Shown in pieces: positions 37,736-48,562 of a stretch of 64,000 nucleotides of DNA. Under the pieces are notes generated by a model. The model had not been told where the DNA came from and searched no databases. It saw only the letters and a program-made list of their open reading frames with translations. Source of the stretch: Eledone cirrhosa (lineage: Eukaryota; Mollusca; Cephalopoda; Octopoda; Eledonidae); contig OZ024742.1 of the NCBI GenBank assembly GCA_964016885.1, positions 119,919,870-119,983,869 of the forward strand, written 5' to 3'. Each line of letters begins with the position of its first letter. Position 1 is the first letter of the stretch. Both the position numbers and the translations under genes were made by a program.

Positions 37736-37860
37736 GCTCTAAAAAAAAACCCTTTCGTCTTATTGTAGTAGCTTTGTATGTCAAGCTTTCGTTATATACC
37801 ATGCAACCCGTGGATATAAATAAGTGTTTATAGTCGTTGTGTTTACTGACCGTGATTTTA
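37736..37860 (-). promoter_or_regulatory. Candidate non-coding first exon and promoter zone of GSS
   Basis: GSS coding exon 1 begins at a splice acceptor, so a leader exon should exist upstream. On the minus strand a consensus donor AGC|GTAAGT sits at 37736/37735. It is preceded by sequence richer in CpG than its surroundings and a TATATAAC-like box near 37794-37801. The transcription start cannot be fixed; the right limit given is nominal. Confidence 0.35.
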
Positions 37861-37894
37861 AAATATATTGATTAATAATGCTATTATTGTCTCT

Positions 37895-38085
37895 GGCTGT
37901 GGGTTTAAGAGGTTCGCTTCATATCCACGTAATTACGGTTTCGATCCCATCGCACGGCAGCTTCAGCATGTCTTTAATATAGCTTTAGGTTGATTAAAAC
38001 TTTGTATGGGAAATTTCGAAGGTGTAAACTGTTTAGAACCCAGTCGTATGTATAATCAGTAACCTTTATTATAATATTAGATGCT
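37895..38085 (+). mobile_element. tRNA-derived SINE, OR1-like, 5' part
   Basis: 'ctggctgtgggtttaagagg' (A-box region), 'attacggtttcgatcccatc' (a near-consensus B box), then 'gcacggcagcttcagcatgt'. Truncated. Confidence 0.65.
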
Positions 38086-38289
38086 GTGATGAAGTCGGGG
38101 ATCAGTGCATCCATAGTCGAACGTAATAAAATACCAGGACATATTTTTGTCTGAGAGTATTCTCCCCTATATTCATCTTTGGTCTTCAGTCTCAGCAAGT
38201 CCAATGATGGCCTCTTCTCAATTGCAGTAGGGGGCACTTTGTGATGGTGAAAGTGTGTTTGCCATCAGTCACAAACCACCTATCCTCAG

Positions 38290-39560
38290 AATTTTCCCTT
38301 ATTCAACTGGGGGCAAGCATCAAATTAGGATGTGAGGCAGACACCCATGCTACACGAACATGTTCAGACTTTTGAAGTTCACAAGATTGTCCTCAAACTT
38401 GATCTCAAGAAGACATTCAATTCCATCAGATGTGAAGTCATCTTCAGCTCAATAAAGGAGGCCTCAGAGCCCTACCACTTTGCTTGGCAGGCTTATCAGA
38501 ATCCCTCTCCTCTCTCCTCTGGTCACTACTACATTATATCTGCCTCAGAAGTCCAGCAAGCAGACCTCTTCAGGCCTGTTCTATTTGCATTGAGTATCGA
38601 TAACATTTGTAAAATGGAAACCAACATGGATTTGAATGTCTGGAACCTTGATGATGAGTGTTTGGAGAGACCCTTAGAGGATGATGATTGGAGGACATTG
38701 GATCATCAAACAATCTGGTCCCTTCCTCCATTGTATGGAGTATTTTTGGAGCCACAATTTCTGACCTCACTTTTGAGGCCACCTTTCTTTCTAAACTGGC
38801 AAACTTCAAGCAATTATTCCAAAACATTAATATAATTGAGCCCCATCAAGGTTTTTTCATACTTAGAAATTACCTACCAATTCCTATGTTTATAAACAGA
38901 ATCAGTCCTTCATGTAAAATCTTATCATATCTGGAACGTTTTGACAACCTAATTTTTGGCAAACTCAAAAGTTTGGTTAATAGACTTTCTCTGGAGTCAT
39001 GTGACCAGGCTTGTATTGCCCAAACAAATCGGGGTCTAAGCTAATGCAAATGCTCACTTCTGTCTCTACCCTGTATTATTTCTGGCATCCCTGCTTACTC
39101 CCCTTTAGTGGGTACCATCCTCACCTTTCCAACATTAACTTTAACAGGAAAGAGTATGAGGTCCTTTTACTGTAGGAGCTGGGTTTCTCAGTTCTTGGTA
39201 CAGAGTAGGATGAATTGAAACATGGAGTTTGGGAAAAGTTTCAACTTGCTCTTTAATAATTCAACTAATACTCAAGGTGTCACTTTCTTTCTGTGAGAGC
39301 CAAATTCTGGGTTAATGCTTTGCTCAGTCTGGATGAGCTCCAGATTTCTATTGCACTCAGGGGATTTAAATGATGTGGCAAAGCCCTAGATTTCCCAGGT
39401 TTTCATGGATTGTCATGCCATCTAAATGCAGGTTTCTTCATTTATCATACCAAGCTGAAAAATAATTAAGTGGACTCTAGTCAGAGTTGATAACCCCTCA
39501 CAACTTGGAAGCTGTGAAGATGAATGCATCCATAGCTGAATGAATGGAATAAAATTCTAA
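38290..39560 (+). pseudogene. Non-LTR retrotransposon RT, third family
   Basis: LGASIKLGCEADTHATR, KIVLKLDLKKTFNSIRCEVI (motif A), SASEVQQADLFRPVLFALSI (motif B region), DLNVWNLDDECL (degenerate YLDD box), then HQGFFILRNYLPIP, VRAKFWVNALLSLDELQISI and CGKALDFPGFHGLSCHLNAG. The last block belongs to a Cys/His tail, and the 3' end of this family is also seen at 7965 and 11540. Many shifts; catalytic YLDD is altered to NLDD. Confidence 0.82.
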
Positions 39561-40127
39561 AATACCAGGAATTATTAGCAAGCTTGGTTTTTAGCCTGTG
39601 GTGTTTGAGACATTTGGGGTACTGACAGGTGGGCTACTGACAACAATGTTTTTGTCATTGTTCACTTTCATGGGTGCTTGGTTATTCCAGTACCTAAGCC
39701 TCGCTATCACTTGTGGCAATACCGCAAGGGTCTTGGCTTGCCTAAAAGCCTTTAATGGGTAACTTCAGTGCCCCCTGACTGTGTATGATTTTAAAATAAA
39801 TTGTAGTAATTAATGAGTATAAACCATTTAAAAGAGAAAGAAATTAGTTTAGCATGAAGAAAAGGAAGTATTTAATGGTTTGGGCAGTTTTCTTCTTCCC
39901 TGTGGTATTACCTTTTGTATTAATTATATACTAAACATTATGTAGTATGTATCTCACGAGGAGCAGGATATTACACTGGATACTCTTCTCAGAATCATGT
40001 GTGAGTCGAAAGGTACTATCAAGAACAAGCACTTACATCCTTGCCAAAACTTTCATTACTGCATTTAACAAAGTTAGAGACCTGGGATTGTCTAATATAT
40101 CCTCTTTTGTTGGTGTTCTTTTTCTCT

Positions 40128-40356
40128 TTAACCCTTTAGCATTTACATTACTCTATATTTTCTATTGTATTTTCACAGTAAACACTTTATTTCACATAAT
40201 TATCTCACATAAAATCAAATCTACGAGATTTTCATATTATTTATTTTAAGAACAATACCATAACATAAGTATGAATATCCAGTTATGGCCAGTTTGAAAA
40301 GAAAGAGGCAAGAAAATTCTGAACGGATACAGCTAGCTTAAATGCTAAAGGGTTAA
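40128..40356 (-). mobile_element. TTAA MITE, family B, full length, inverted
   Basis: TTAACCCTTTAGCATTTACA at the left, TTAAATGCTAAAGGGTTAA at the right. The interior is the reverse of the other three copies ('ctacgagattttcatattat'). Confidence 0.88.
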
Positions 40357-40378
40357 ATATTTGAGAGGTTCAGAAAAA

Positions 40379-40562
40379 TTGGCAGTATCAGTAGAGGGTC
40401 GGACGCCATGCTTTGACGCATAGAGTTACGGCTCTTGCCATTCTGAATTCAAATCCCGCTGAAGTTAACTTTGCCTTTCATCCTTATGGGGTCGATAAAA
40501 TAAAGTACTAGTAATGCACTGGGTAATTGCTGGCCTTGTGCCAAAACTAGAAACAGTTATTA
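40379..40562 (+). mobile_element. tRNA-derived SINE, OR2-like, full length
   Basis: Best plus-strand example: 'ttggcagtatcagtagaggg', 'ctgaattcaaatcccgctga', 'cctttcatccttatggggtc', 'ggccttgtgccaaaactaga', 'aacagttatta'. Confidence 0.88.
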
Positions 40563-41275
40563 CCAACTCATTAACCCAAAGAATAGATTTTGTGTCTCTG
40601 TCATAGAATATGCCTTAGTATGGACAATTGAACCTAGAACAGGTAAATTTCTTCACTGTAATACCCGCTAGACTTTAACATACCAGAATTATTTAAAGGT
40701 ATTTATATAGCTGGACAATTTAATGTAAGCAGGTTTTATATTTTGAAAGTTACAATCTATAGAATTTTAATATATTTCTCACATAAAAGATATATAAAAT
40801 GAATCAATGGGTAAAATATTTGTGTATTTGTATTAACTACAAAGCAAAATAGTTGATTTTCATGTTTTTTCCATTATGGTTAATTTGGTTTGCCCTGAAT
40901 ATAAAGTAATGTTAAATATTTTCTTCATACAATAACACAGTTTTCAAATTCAGCACAGGAATTTGTGTATAATTTTTAATTGAGTACAATATCAATATAA
41001 AGAAAATGTTAGTGTAGTATAATTATCAACGTGAATCACTAATTAATAATGACTTTCGTATTGTACATTGTGGCTTGTTTTAGGAATGTTTTACTTCCAG
41101 TGTTCAAAGTTAAAGTGAATATTGTAAAGTTACAAGTTAATGAGTAACACAAGTTATTTAGGAAGGTAGGCATTTACTTATTTCACATAAAAGCTTTAGG
41201 TAATTGTAATAGAAAGTGCTTTGAAATATAGATTGTTGGATTCAGTGCTGGATTTACCATTGTGCTTAGGTGTGC

Positions 41276-41625
41276 TTAACCTGTTGACTGTCGCGTATAT
41301 TTTACACAGGAACAGTTGCTGTGGCGTTTTTTTTTTAGTAAAATGACTATTTTTTTAAACAAACATTTATTAACAACACATATCTGAATGATTCCCAAAT
41401 GTCACATCAATAAACTGGTAACCCCATCTAGCTTTGAAGTTATGAACTGCTGGAAACAAGTTCATAACTTTGAAGTTATGAATTGCTGGAAACGAGTTCA
41501 TAACTGTGAAGTTATGAACTGTTGGAAATGAGTTCAAACATGTTAGGACAAATTATCTCATCCATGACACTGGAATGCATACATGTTAGGATGAGTTATC
41601 TTGTCTATGGCACCAAAGAGGTTAA
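41276..41625. mobile_element. TTAA-flanked MITE nested in the hAT-like MITE
   Basis: Starts TTAACCTGTTGACTG and ends CACCAAAGAGGTTAA. The ends are inverted over TTAACCT and partly beyond. Removing it and one TTAA rejoins the outer element. Confidence 0.6.
41433..41540. repeat. 36-bp tandem repeat, 3 copies
   Basis: Unit tttgaagttatgaactgctg + gaaacaagttcataac, three copies with few changes, inside the nested TTAA element. Each unit is itself partly palindromic (gaagttatgaactg... and ...gttcataac). Confidence 0.85.
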
Positions 41626-41867
41626 ACACGGGGCTCCGTTGGCTGGGGGGCATCTTTCCTGCCCCAAAAATGATTTACTTCTTTCAGGGTCCAAGTAAGA
41701 GGCCTCCCTCGTAACTTAACTAGCACAAGGCCTCATTTGTTCTAAATCTGGCACTGGGTGGATTGAAGATAGAAAGTTATGCTGGTATCAATTTGTTTTC
41801 CTTAGTTAGTTAATATGAATGTCACTCTTAAATAATAAATCAAAATTATTATTTCAATCATCATCAT

Positions 41868-42170
41868 CACCATTTTACGTCTGTTCTTCCACGCTAGCAT
41901 GGGTTAGATGGGTTGTCCTGTTGTGGGCAATGTCAGGTCGGGTGACCTTGTCTTGCTCATACAGGAACTGATTTTGGCTTCGTTTCTACAGCTGGATGGC
42001 CTTCCTAACACCAACCTCATTTACAGTGAGTGCTGGGTGCTTTTTTTCCGTGGCGCCTACACGTTGACTTTACAGTGTGGGCTGGGTGCTTTTTTGTCGG
42101 GACACCTACACGACCACTTTGCAGTGGGAGATGGTGGGGGCATATTGTCTATATGCTTCAGCTTGTACCC
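41868..42170 (-). repeat. GATGAT-tailed SINE-like repeat
   Basis: (ATC)n, 'ttttacgtctgttcttccac', 'gctagcatgggttagatggg', 'tcaggtcgggtgaccttgtc', 'tggatggccttcctaacacc', with 3 modules of 'gtgctgggtgc'. Confidence 0.75.
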
Positions 42171-42461
42171 TTAAATTGTTTTTACTATTTAGACATGATA
42201 TCATTTGTTGTTGTTACTTGTGTGTGTGTAAGTTTCTATTGTGAGCTGATATAATGATGTTAGGAAGAAGATAAAACATTGTAACACCCCAAAAGACCAA
42301 TAGTAAACTGAAATAAATTAAATGAATTTGGAGCATGTCTAGCATAATATTGGGTAACATGAATATTTTATTATATAATTTTTTTGTAAACAAGGAAAAC
42401 ATTACATATCCATAATTGCACAAACACGAGTTTTGTTTTGTCTATAGAATAGTTTGAAAAT

Positions 42462-43135
42462 TTGTCATTTGAATCATTAATCTCAAAGGGAGACAAGAGA
42501 GACTGTTCCAATTATAGAGGGATCTCCTTGTTAAGCCTCCCCAGTAAAGTCTATGCTAAGTGTCTGGCAAAGAGATGCAGGGAGATTGTTGAGTCCAAGC
42601 TAGCTGATGAACAGTGTGGTTTTCTCCCCAGACGCAGCACAGTCGACCAAATATTCACACTGCGGCAGGTCTTCGAGAAATTGTGGGAATATTGTCAAGA
42701 GGTATATTCTTGTTTTGTCGACCTTGAAAAGGCATATGACCGCATTACTCGGGACCTGCTGTGGAAGGTTCTGCTGGAGTATGGGATTGATGATCAGCTC
42801 CTTGCTGCCATGATGTCTTTATATGAATGCACGAGTATTTGTGTTCAGGTAAATGGTGCTAAATCAAAACCATTCAATGTGGGAGTCAGACTCTGCCAAG
42901 GGTGTGTACAGTCACCTCTCCTGCTCATTATTTACATGAACAGGAGTTCAAATCCCACCGAGGTTCACTTTGCCTTTCATCCTTACGGGGTCAATAAAAT
43001 AAAGTACCAGTAATGTACTGGGGTAATTGCTGGCCTTGTGCCAAATGTAGAAACAATTATTTACATGAACAGGACTGACATACGCAGCCGGATTGGAAGT
43101 GGTATCATGACTGGTGGGTGTACAATGTCCATGTA
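42462..43135 (+). pseudogene. Non-LTR retrotransposon RT fragment with SINE insertion
   Basis: GDKRDCSNYRGISLLSLPSK, then KRCREIVESKLADEQCGFLP, FVDLEKAYDRITRDLLWKVL (motif A) and QGCVQSPLLLIIYMNR (motif B region), continuing after the SINE as TDIRSRIGSGIM. A single open frame runs to the SINE at 42946, so this copy was comparatively young when the SINE landed. 5' and 3' parts are missing. Confidence 0.85.
42946..43055 (+). mobile_element. 5'-truncated OR2-like SINE with 19-bp target duplication
   Basis: Starts in the B-box region ('gttcaaatcccaccgaggtt') and ends 'gccaaatgtagaaaca'. Flanked by attatttacatgaacagga at 42927-42945 and 43056-43074, a perfect 19-bp duplication of the RT gene. Confidence 0.92.
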
Positions 43136-43139
43136 ACCC

Positions 43140-44040
43140 TTTTTGTAGACATGAATGACAACTTTGAAATGGTTCTTTTAGTACTGTCTGTCTATTGGTT
43201 TTTAGTTGCATCAGTATATACACACACAAAGCCACAGTGAAATGATTCCTTTCATTTCATGTTGTTATTCTACACATGAGTGTTGCCACCAGTGCTATGT
43301 ACTATTATTCTATTGTCTGGAAGATATAAATATATAAGGGTCTCATTAATACAGGAGAGAATGTAGTTATTGGTCTTTCTTCTTTTTAACATAAAAATGA
43401 ATGGAACTTGGTGATTTAGTCATCTAGTTGTTCTGGAAGCTTCTGGCTAATTTTGTTGTGCATTTATAGAGACAGGTCTGAAGAATCTTTGAAGTTAGGG
43501 CACCATTCAGCAAAAGCTTTAGCTCTTGACATTCTGTAAGGATTTAGCAGAAAATATCTAAAAGCAGGCTTGTTAATTCAAATGTTTATAGTATTTTAAC
43601 ATTGTGAAAATTTGCAGTATTAGAGTAAAGACTAATTTTTAATGTGATATAGTCATATTACTGCTGTGTACATTCCAAAAATGTCTTGTTAATGTGGTGT
43701 GATGCAGTGCTCCTTCATCTATTTCATAGGTTTAGTGAATCCATGAGAGGCCTTCTTTGTTCTTGACAGTTCTGCTATTTAAGCAGCTGGTTTCTTTCAC
43801 TTTTAAATTCCTGAGCAGCTTTACTGTTCTTCTTGTGCTAAATTCTATATGTTACCACTTTTAACTTGAAGTTGGCATCATAAGCATGTCTTTTAGTTTG
43901 ACCAAGCATTTTGGCTTTAAAACATTGCTGTATTTTTTTTTATAATGATAAAAACAGAAATTGTTAAATTATATCACAAGATTGATGTCATTATACAACA
44001 TAACCTCAGTAATAATAGTAAACTTTTGATGAGCCAGATA
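43140..44040. other. Intergenic sequence without recognised features
   Basis: AT-rich unique-looking DNA. No ORF with recognisable content, no clear repeat. Confidence 0.5.
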
Positions 44041-44046
44041 ATAATA

Positions 44047-44227
44047 ATAATTGTTTCTACGTTTGGCACAAGGCCAGCAATTACCCAGAGCATTACTGGT
44101 ACTTTATTTTATCGCCCCCGTAAGGATGAAATGCAAAGTTAACCTGGGCGGGATTTGAACTCAGAATGGCAAGGGCCGTAACTCTATACATCAAAGCATA
44201 GTGTCTGACCTTCTACCGATACTGCCA
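44047..44227 (-). mobile_element. tRNA-derived SINE, OR2-like, full length
   Basis: 'aattgtttctacgtttggca' to 'tctaccgatactgccaga', bordered by (ATA)n on both sides. The B-box region reads 'cgggatttgaactcagaatg' on plus. Confidence 0.85.
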
Positions 44228-44754
44228 GATAATAATAATAATAATATATATTTAATGTAAATATTAATGTAAGAGTCGGTCACTTAATTTGGCTGTAATT
44301 TTACTGAACATCATTTTAGGTACTACAACTAAACAAAAGTGTAATAATATGGTGTGCTTGTCTGGGGATATAATATTCAGGTAATCAATTTCTCAGATAA
44401 AAAAATATATATATTTTCCTTTATTAAGAGTAAACCCCATTGGTTTTCAATATTGACAGTACTTTTTGTAAGCTCTGGCAGAAATTATTGCTATCAAAAT
44501 GAAATCAATAAAAACACTTATTGATAGTCCTCTTGTATTTCACAATAACTGTCTAGGTTTTAATACCATTAGAATATAACTCAGATGGAAATATCAGATG
44601 AAACTGGTAATTGAATACTGCAATTTTTAATATAACTCATATGGCTTTATCGTTTCTGTATAACAGACTTAATCATAAGTTGAGTTGTTAATTCTCAAGT
44701 ACTTTTTAGGTAAAAAAAATCTTGACTTATTGACATAAGCATTTATTGTATATA

Positions 44755-44819
44755 TTCTCTTTTATTTGTCCCAGCCATCTGGCTGAGGCCATACTGGGGC
44801 ACTGCCCTTGATATATATG

Positions 44820-44830
<11 letters not shown>
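44755..44830. repeat. OR1-like SINE 3' end fragment
   Basis: 'cttttatttgtcccagccat', 'ctggctgaggccatactggg', 'gcactgccct'. The same 3' block is at 46670-46720. In octopus SINEs a CATTTGACTG..GCCATGCTGG-type block closes the element. Confidence 0.55.
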
Positions 44831-44851
<21 letters not shown>

Positions 44852-45324
44852 ATGACCGACTGAATACACTGGTGTGGTTTTATTCTCCCCAATTTTTTTC
44901 TCATTTTCCCTGTTCCTTACTCTTATCACTTTTTACTTTCTATATATATCTTCTGATGATAGACTAATGTCCAAAACGTTAAGACTCTCTTCCTGCTATT
45001 TCAAACATTAAACTAATATATTTCTTCCATGTACTGCGTTGTTTTATTTTGTCAATTTTGTTATTTCTGTTTCCGTTTTACATACGAATATATATATATA
45101 TTCCATGCTAGCATTGGTTAGATATACTTTTAGATCTCACACACTAAACTTTCTATATATCTACCATAACCTAAACAATAAAATACAAAATGCATACCAT
45201 TTTAAACAAGTTTTATCTTGTTTATTGTATTTCATTATATTCTAGATTCTCCTTCTCCACAGCTTACTCTTCTTTTCTTGCTATGAACTACATGCACTAA
45301 GAAAAAACTACACAATTCACTATT

Positions 45325-45640
45325 GGTGGGATTGAGTCATTTCTGATGCAATCCCAACTCAGATGGGTTGGTCATGTCCTAAAGATGTCCACACACCTAA
45401 GGTACTCCTGTATAGTTAACTCCAGGATGGTGTGCATATTGTGGGAAGGCCACTACTCCGATATAAGGACAAACTGAAGTACAATTTTAAGTTTGTCAAC
45501 GTACCTCTTTCTTCGTGTGAAGCTGTAAATGATGGAGAACCGTCTGCTATGAAGTTATAAAGAACTTCCAGAAATCTCATTTAGCCCACCTCTGTGAGAT
45601 AAAATCTAGCACCAGGGTCTGGTCAGGCATTTCAGCCTGC
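45325..45640 (+). pseudogene. Non-LTR retrotransposon RT C-terminal tail
   Basis: LMQSQLRWVGHVLKMS, then a broken GRP.LRYKDKLK-like piece and KFVNVPLSSCEAVNDGEPSA in shifted frames. Confidence 0.6.
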
Positions 45641-46052
45641 TAAGTACAAAATCCTGTCACCTGCACCAAATGCAGATTGACGTGTAAATTAGCAGCTGGA
45701 TTGAAGTGCCATTTAAAGTATAAACATAAAACAACAAACTGAAAAGACTGTTGAATCCCCGAGAGTCCAACATATATGTGTGTGTGCATATATTGTTGAC
45801 TTTCATGGGTCTTTTCCAGTATAGCTTCCCTCAACTCATCCCCATCCTTTGGCATCTCTTGTGAGGTTGAGCAATTTAAGATTAGCTTTCACAACTTCCA
45901 CTCAGGTCTTTCTTGATCTATATACAAATTATCTTTAATATTATATATTGTGCTACTCATATTTTTGGCAATTTTGTTTTCTAGCTTGATCCTCCTATCA
46001 CCAATCACTTTTCATTTGGGTCACCAGCACTAAAGAGAATGTTTGATTGGTT

Positions 46053-46106
46053 TTGTTGTAGTGCACCTGAGCACTGTACACAATAATTTCCATTGTTATT
46101 ATTATT
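46053..46106 (+). repeat. L2/CR1-like LINE 3' end scrap with ATT tail
   Basis: 'tgtagtgcacctgagcactg', 'tacacaataatttccattgt', 'tattattatt'. Same 3' end as at 5780 and 27850; directly followed by a SINE. Confidence 0.7.
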
Positions 46107-46111
46107 TAAGG

Positions 46112-46293
46112 ATGGTGGATTAGCAGTATCAGTAGAGCATCAGTACCGTGGAGTTATGGCTCTTCATGGTCTGAGTTCAAATCCTGCTGAGGTAAACTTT
46201 GCCTTTCATCCTTACGGGGTCGATTAAATAAAGCACCAGTAATACACTGGGATAATTGCAGACCTTGTGCCAAAGTAGAAACAATTATTATTA
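46112..46293 (+). mobile_element. tRNA-derived SINE, OR2-like
   Basis: Head 'gattagcagtatcagtagag', B box 'ctgagttcaaatcctgctga', core 'ttcatccttacggggtcgat', 3' end 'gaccttgtgccaaagtagaa', (ATT)n. It sits in the ATT tail of the preceding LINE scrap. Confidence 0.82.
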
Positions 46294-46669
46294 TTTAAGG
46301 TTCCTCTGAACCCTGTATCAGTTTTTAGTCAATGACTGCTCTCAGGTTGCCTTCACTCTGGCTTCAGCACACTTCTCACTATATATCTTAATTAATTATC
46401 AACAGAAGTGTTAATTATAGGCAAATTAGTACATCTATTTCAGAATAATACTAAGATCAAATAGGTATATATACCCACCAAATACATGTTACTTTGAGGT
46501 TCATTGGATGATATACAAATCTTCTGGGGTTTAATATGATCTGAAAGTCGATTAAAAATGTTTACCATTTTTTTTCTAATCTACAGGGAAATTTGTATTT
46601 TCTGGCATGTTTATATGCCAGAATATTAGATGTGTGTATATATATTTATACAGATATAACTATATATAC

Positions 46670-46720
46670 TCTTTTACTTGTTCCAGCCATCCGGCTGAGG
46701 CCATGCTGGTGCACTGTATA
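46670..46720. repeat. OR1-like SINE 3' end fragment
   Basis: 'ctcttttacttgttccagcc', 'atccggctgaggccatgctg', 'gtgcactg', next to TA microsatellite. Confidence 0.55.
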
Positions 46721-47011
46721 TATATATGTATACATATATATACAACATAAATAACAATGAAATTGTGTTTAAGGCATTTATTGCTTACGATCGTTTCATC
46801 CAGATATGGGTCTGGAATCGAATCATCGGAGCATATAAAGGGTTAAAACAAATATATTCCTAATCATTAGAACATTCAAAATGTATTTCTGCTCTGTAGT
46901 ATATCTGGTATTTTACATTGAGCTACTTATCTTACTGGTAATATACAATATTACCCATATCCTATTTATATTTCTATATAAGTATAACTATTACTATATA
47001 TATATATACGT

Positions 47012-47322
47012 GATCTCTGGTGTCACGCAGTAATACAAAAGACCCGACACCCCCATGGGTACAAGCCGAAGCTGAAGCATATAGACAGTATGCCCCCAAC
47101 CCCTCACACTGCAAGTGGTCATGACAAAAAAAAGCACCCAGCACTCACTGTAAATGAGGTTGGTGTTAGGAAGGGCATCCAGCTGTAGAAATCAGGCCAA
47201 AATCAGTTCCTGTATGAGCAAGACAAGGTCAGCTGACCTAACATTGCCCACAACAGGACAACCCGTCTAACCCATGCTAGCGTGGAAGAATCAACGTAAA
47301 GCGCTGATGATGATGATGATAA
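47012..47322 (+). repeat. GATGAT-tailed SINE-like repeat, long copy
   Basis: Starts 'gatctctggtgtcacgcagt', 'aatacaaaagacccgacacc' (RT-tail-like VTPEITKF region shared in reverse with 29120), passes 'gttggtgttaggaagggcat' and ends 'cccatgctagcgtggaagaa', (GAT)n. Confidence 0.75.
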
Positions 47323-47434
47323 ATATATATGTATATATATATATAACAAAGAGGGTGTGGTAAGATACCAGGTGGACTATAAATGCACCAGAGTACTCAA
47401 TACTTAGGGTAGTAGAGTGGGTAATAGGAAAAGA

Positions 47435-47526
47435 GTCAGGACCCTGACGGCTTAGCTCTGCCGTTTTGACAGCTAGATTCAAACTAGCTGTCGAAATGGC
47501 TGGAGCTCAGCCGTCAGGGTCCTGAC
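47435..47526. repeat. 92-bp foldback hairpin
   Basis: Outer arms gtcaggaccctgacggct and agccgtcagggtcctgac pair perfectly over 18 bp. After a short mismatched section with one bulge, gacagctag and ctagctgtc pair again around a small loop (attcaaa). Less AT-rich than its surroundings, bordered by TA microsatellite on the right. Confidence 0.9.
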
Positions 47527-47682
47527 TTTATATATATATATATACACACACATAGATAGAAATACACATATTTGGCTTCTGTAGGATTTAAATTCAGAAT
47601 GTAGAGTACCAGAACAAATACAACATAGCATTTGTCCAGCTGTTTAATAGTTCTGCTAACCCACCACCCTAATAATAATAAT

Positions 47683-47872
47683 TGTTTCTACTTTAGGCAC
47701 AAGGCCAGCAATTATCCAGTGCATTACTGGTACTTTATTTTATCGCCCCCGTAAGGATGAAAGGCAAAGTCAACCTCGGCGGGATTTGAACTCAGATCGT
47801 AAAGGGACGTAACTACGCTGGAAAGCATGACGTCCGACCCTCTACCGATACTGCCAATCCACCACCCTAATA
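47683..47872 (-). mobile_element. OR2-like SINE, array copy 1
   Basis: 'attgtttctactttaggcac' to 'ctaccgatactgccaatcca'. Full length, very similar to 23971-24156 (the 'gggacgtaactacgctggaa' block is shared). Confidence 0.88.
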
Positions 47873-47877
47873 ATAAT

Positions 47878-48090
47878 AATGGTTTCTGATTTAGGCACAA
47901 GGTCAATTTTTGGGGAAGGGAAAGTCTATTATATCGACCCCAATGCATTAAGGGTATTCTATTTTATTGATCCCAAAGGAAGAAAGACAAAGCTAATCTT
48001 GGCGGGAATTGAACTGAGAATGCAAAGGGCCGTAACTCTATGCTGCGAAGCAGGGTGTTCGGCGCTCTACCAATACTGCCAATTCATCGC
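47878..48090 (-). mobile_element. OR2-like SINE, array copy 2, long subfamily
   Basis: 'aatggtttctgatttaggca' with the extra block 'ttggggaagggaaagtctat' that marks a longer subfamily; head 'ctaccaatactgccaattca'. Confidence 0.85.
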
Positions 48091-48097
48091 GCTAATA

Positions 48098-48308
48098 ATA
48101 ATAATTGTTTCTACTTTAGGCACAGGGCCAGCATTTTGAAGGTGAGGGGAACGTCTATTAAATAAACCACAGTTCATTACTGGTACTTATCAAATCCCGT
48201 TAGGATGAAAGGCAAAGCTAACCTCAGCGTCATTTGAACTCGGAACGTATAGGGCTGTAACTCAATGCTGTAAAGCATGTTGCCCGGCACTCTACTGTTT
48301 ATGCCAAA
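48098..48308 (-). mobile_element. OR2-like SINE, array copy 3
   Basis: 'attgtttctactttaggcac' with 'tgaaggtgaggggaacgtct', a long-subfamily body. The head is diverged ('ctactgtttatgccaaagg'). It is followed at 48309-48340 by a plus-oriented head fragment ('cagtgggttggcagaattgg'). Confidence 0.8.
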
Positions 48309-48344
48309 GGTCAGTGGGTTGGCAGAATTGGTAGAGCGTCGAAA

Positions 48345-48555
48345 GAACATAATAATAATTGTTTAAAAATGAGGAACAAGGCCAGTAGTTGTTTGGGAGA
48401 AGGAAAAGTTATGTCGATCGTAGTATTTGACTCGTACTTTATTTGATTAAATCCATCAGGGTGAAAGGCAAAGATTATCTCGATGGGGTTTCCACTCAGA
48501 ACAGAAAATCATAAATACCACAAAGTATATTGTCTGACTCTCTACCAATACACTA
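48345..48555 (-). mobile_element. OR2-like SINE, array copy 4, old
   Basis: Diverged: 'aaggccagtagttgtttggg', 'gatgggg' core, 'ctctaccaatacactaccct'. Oldest-looking of the array. Confidence 0.7.
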
Positions 48556-48562
48556 CCCTATA

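Larger units (their letters stand above)
41243..41756. mobile_element. hAT-like MITE (514 bp) with 8-bp target duplication
   Basis: Left end CAGTGCTGGATTTA and right end (reverse complement) CAGTGCCAGATTTA match 12 of 14. Flanks gttggatt (41235-41242) and ggtggatt (41757-41764) match 7 of 8, the 8-bp duplication expected for hAT. Contains a nested TTAA element. Confidence 0.7.
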
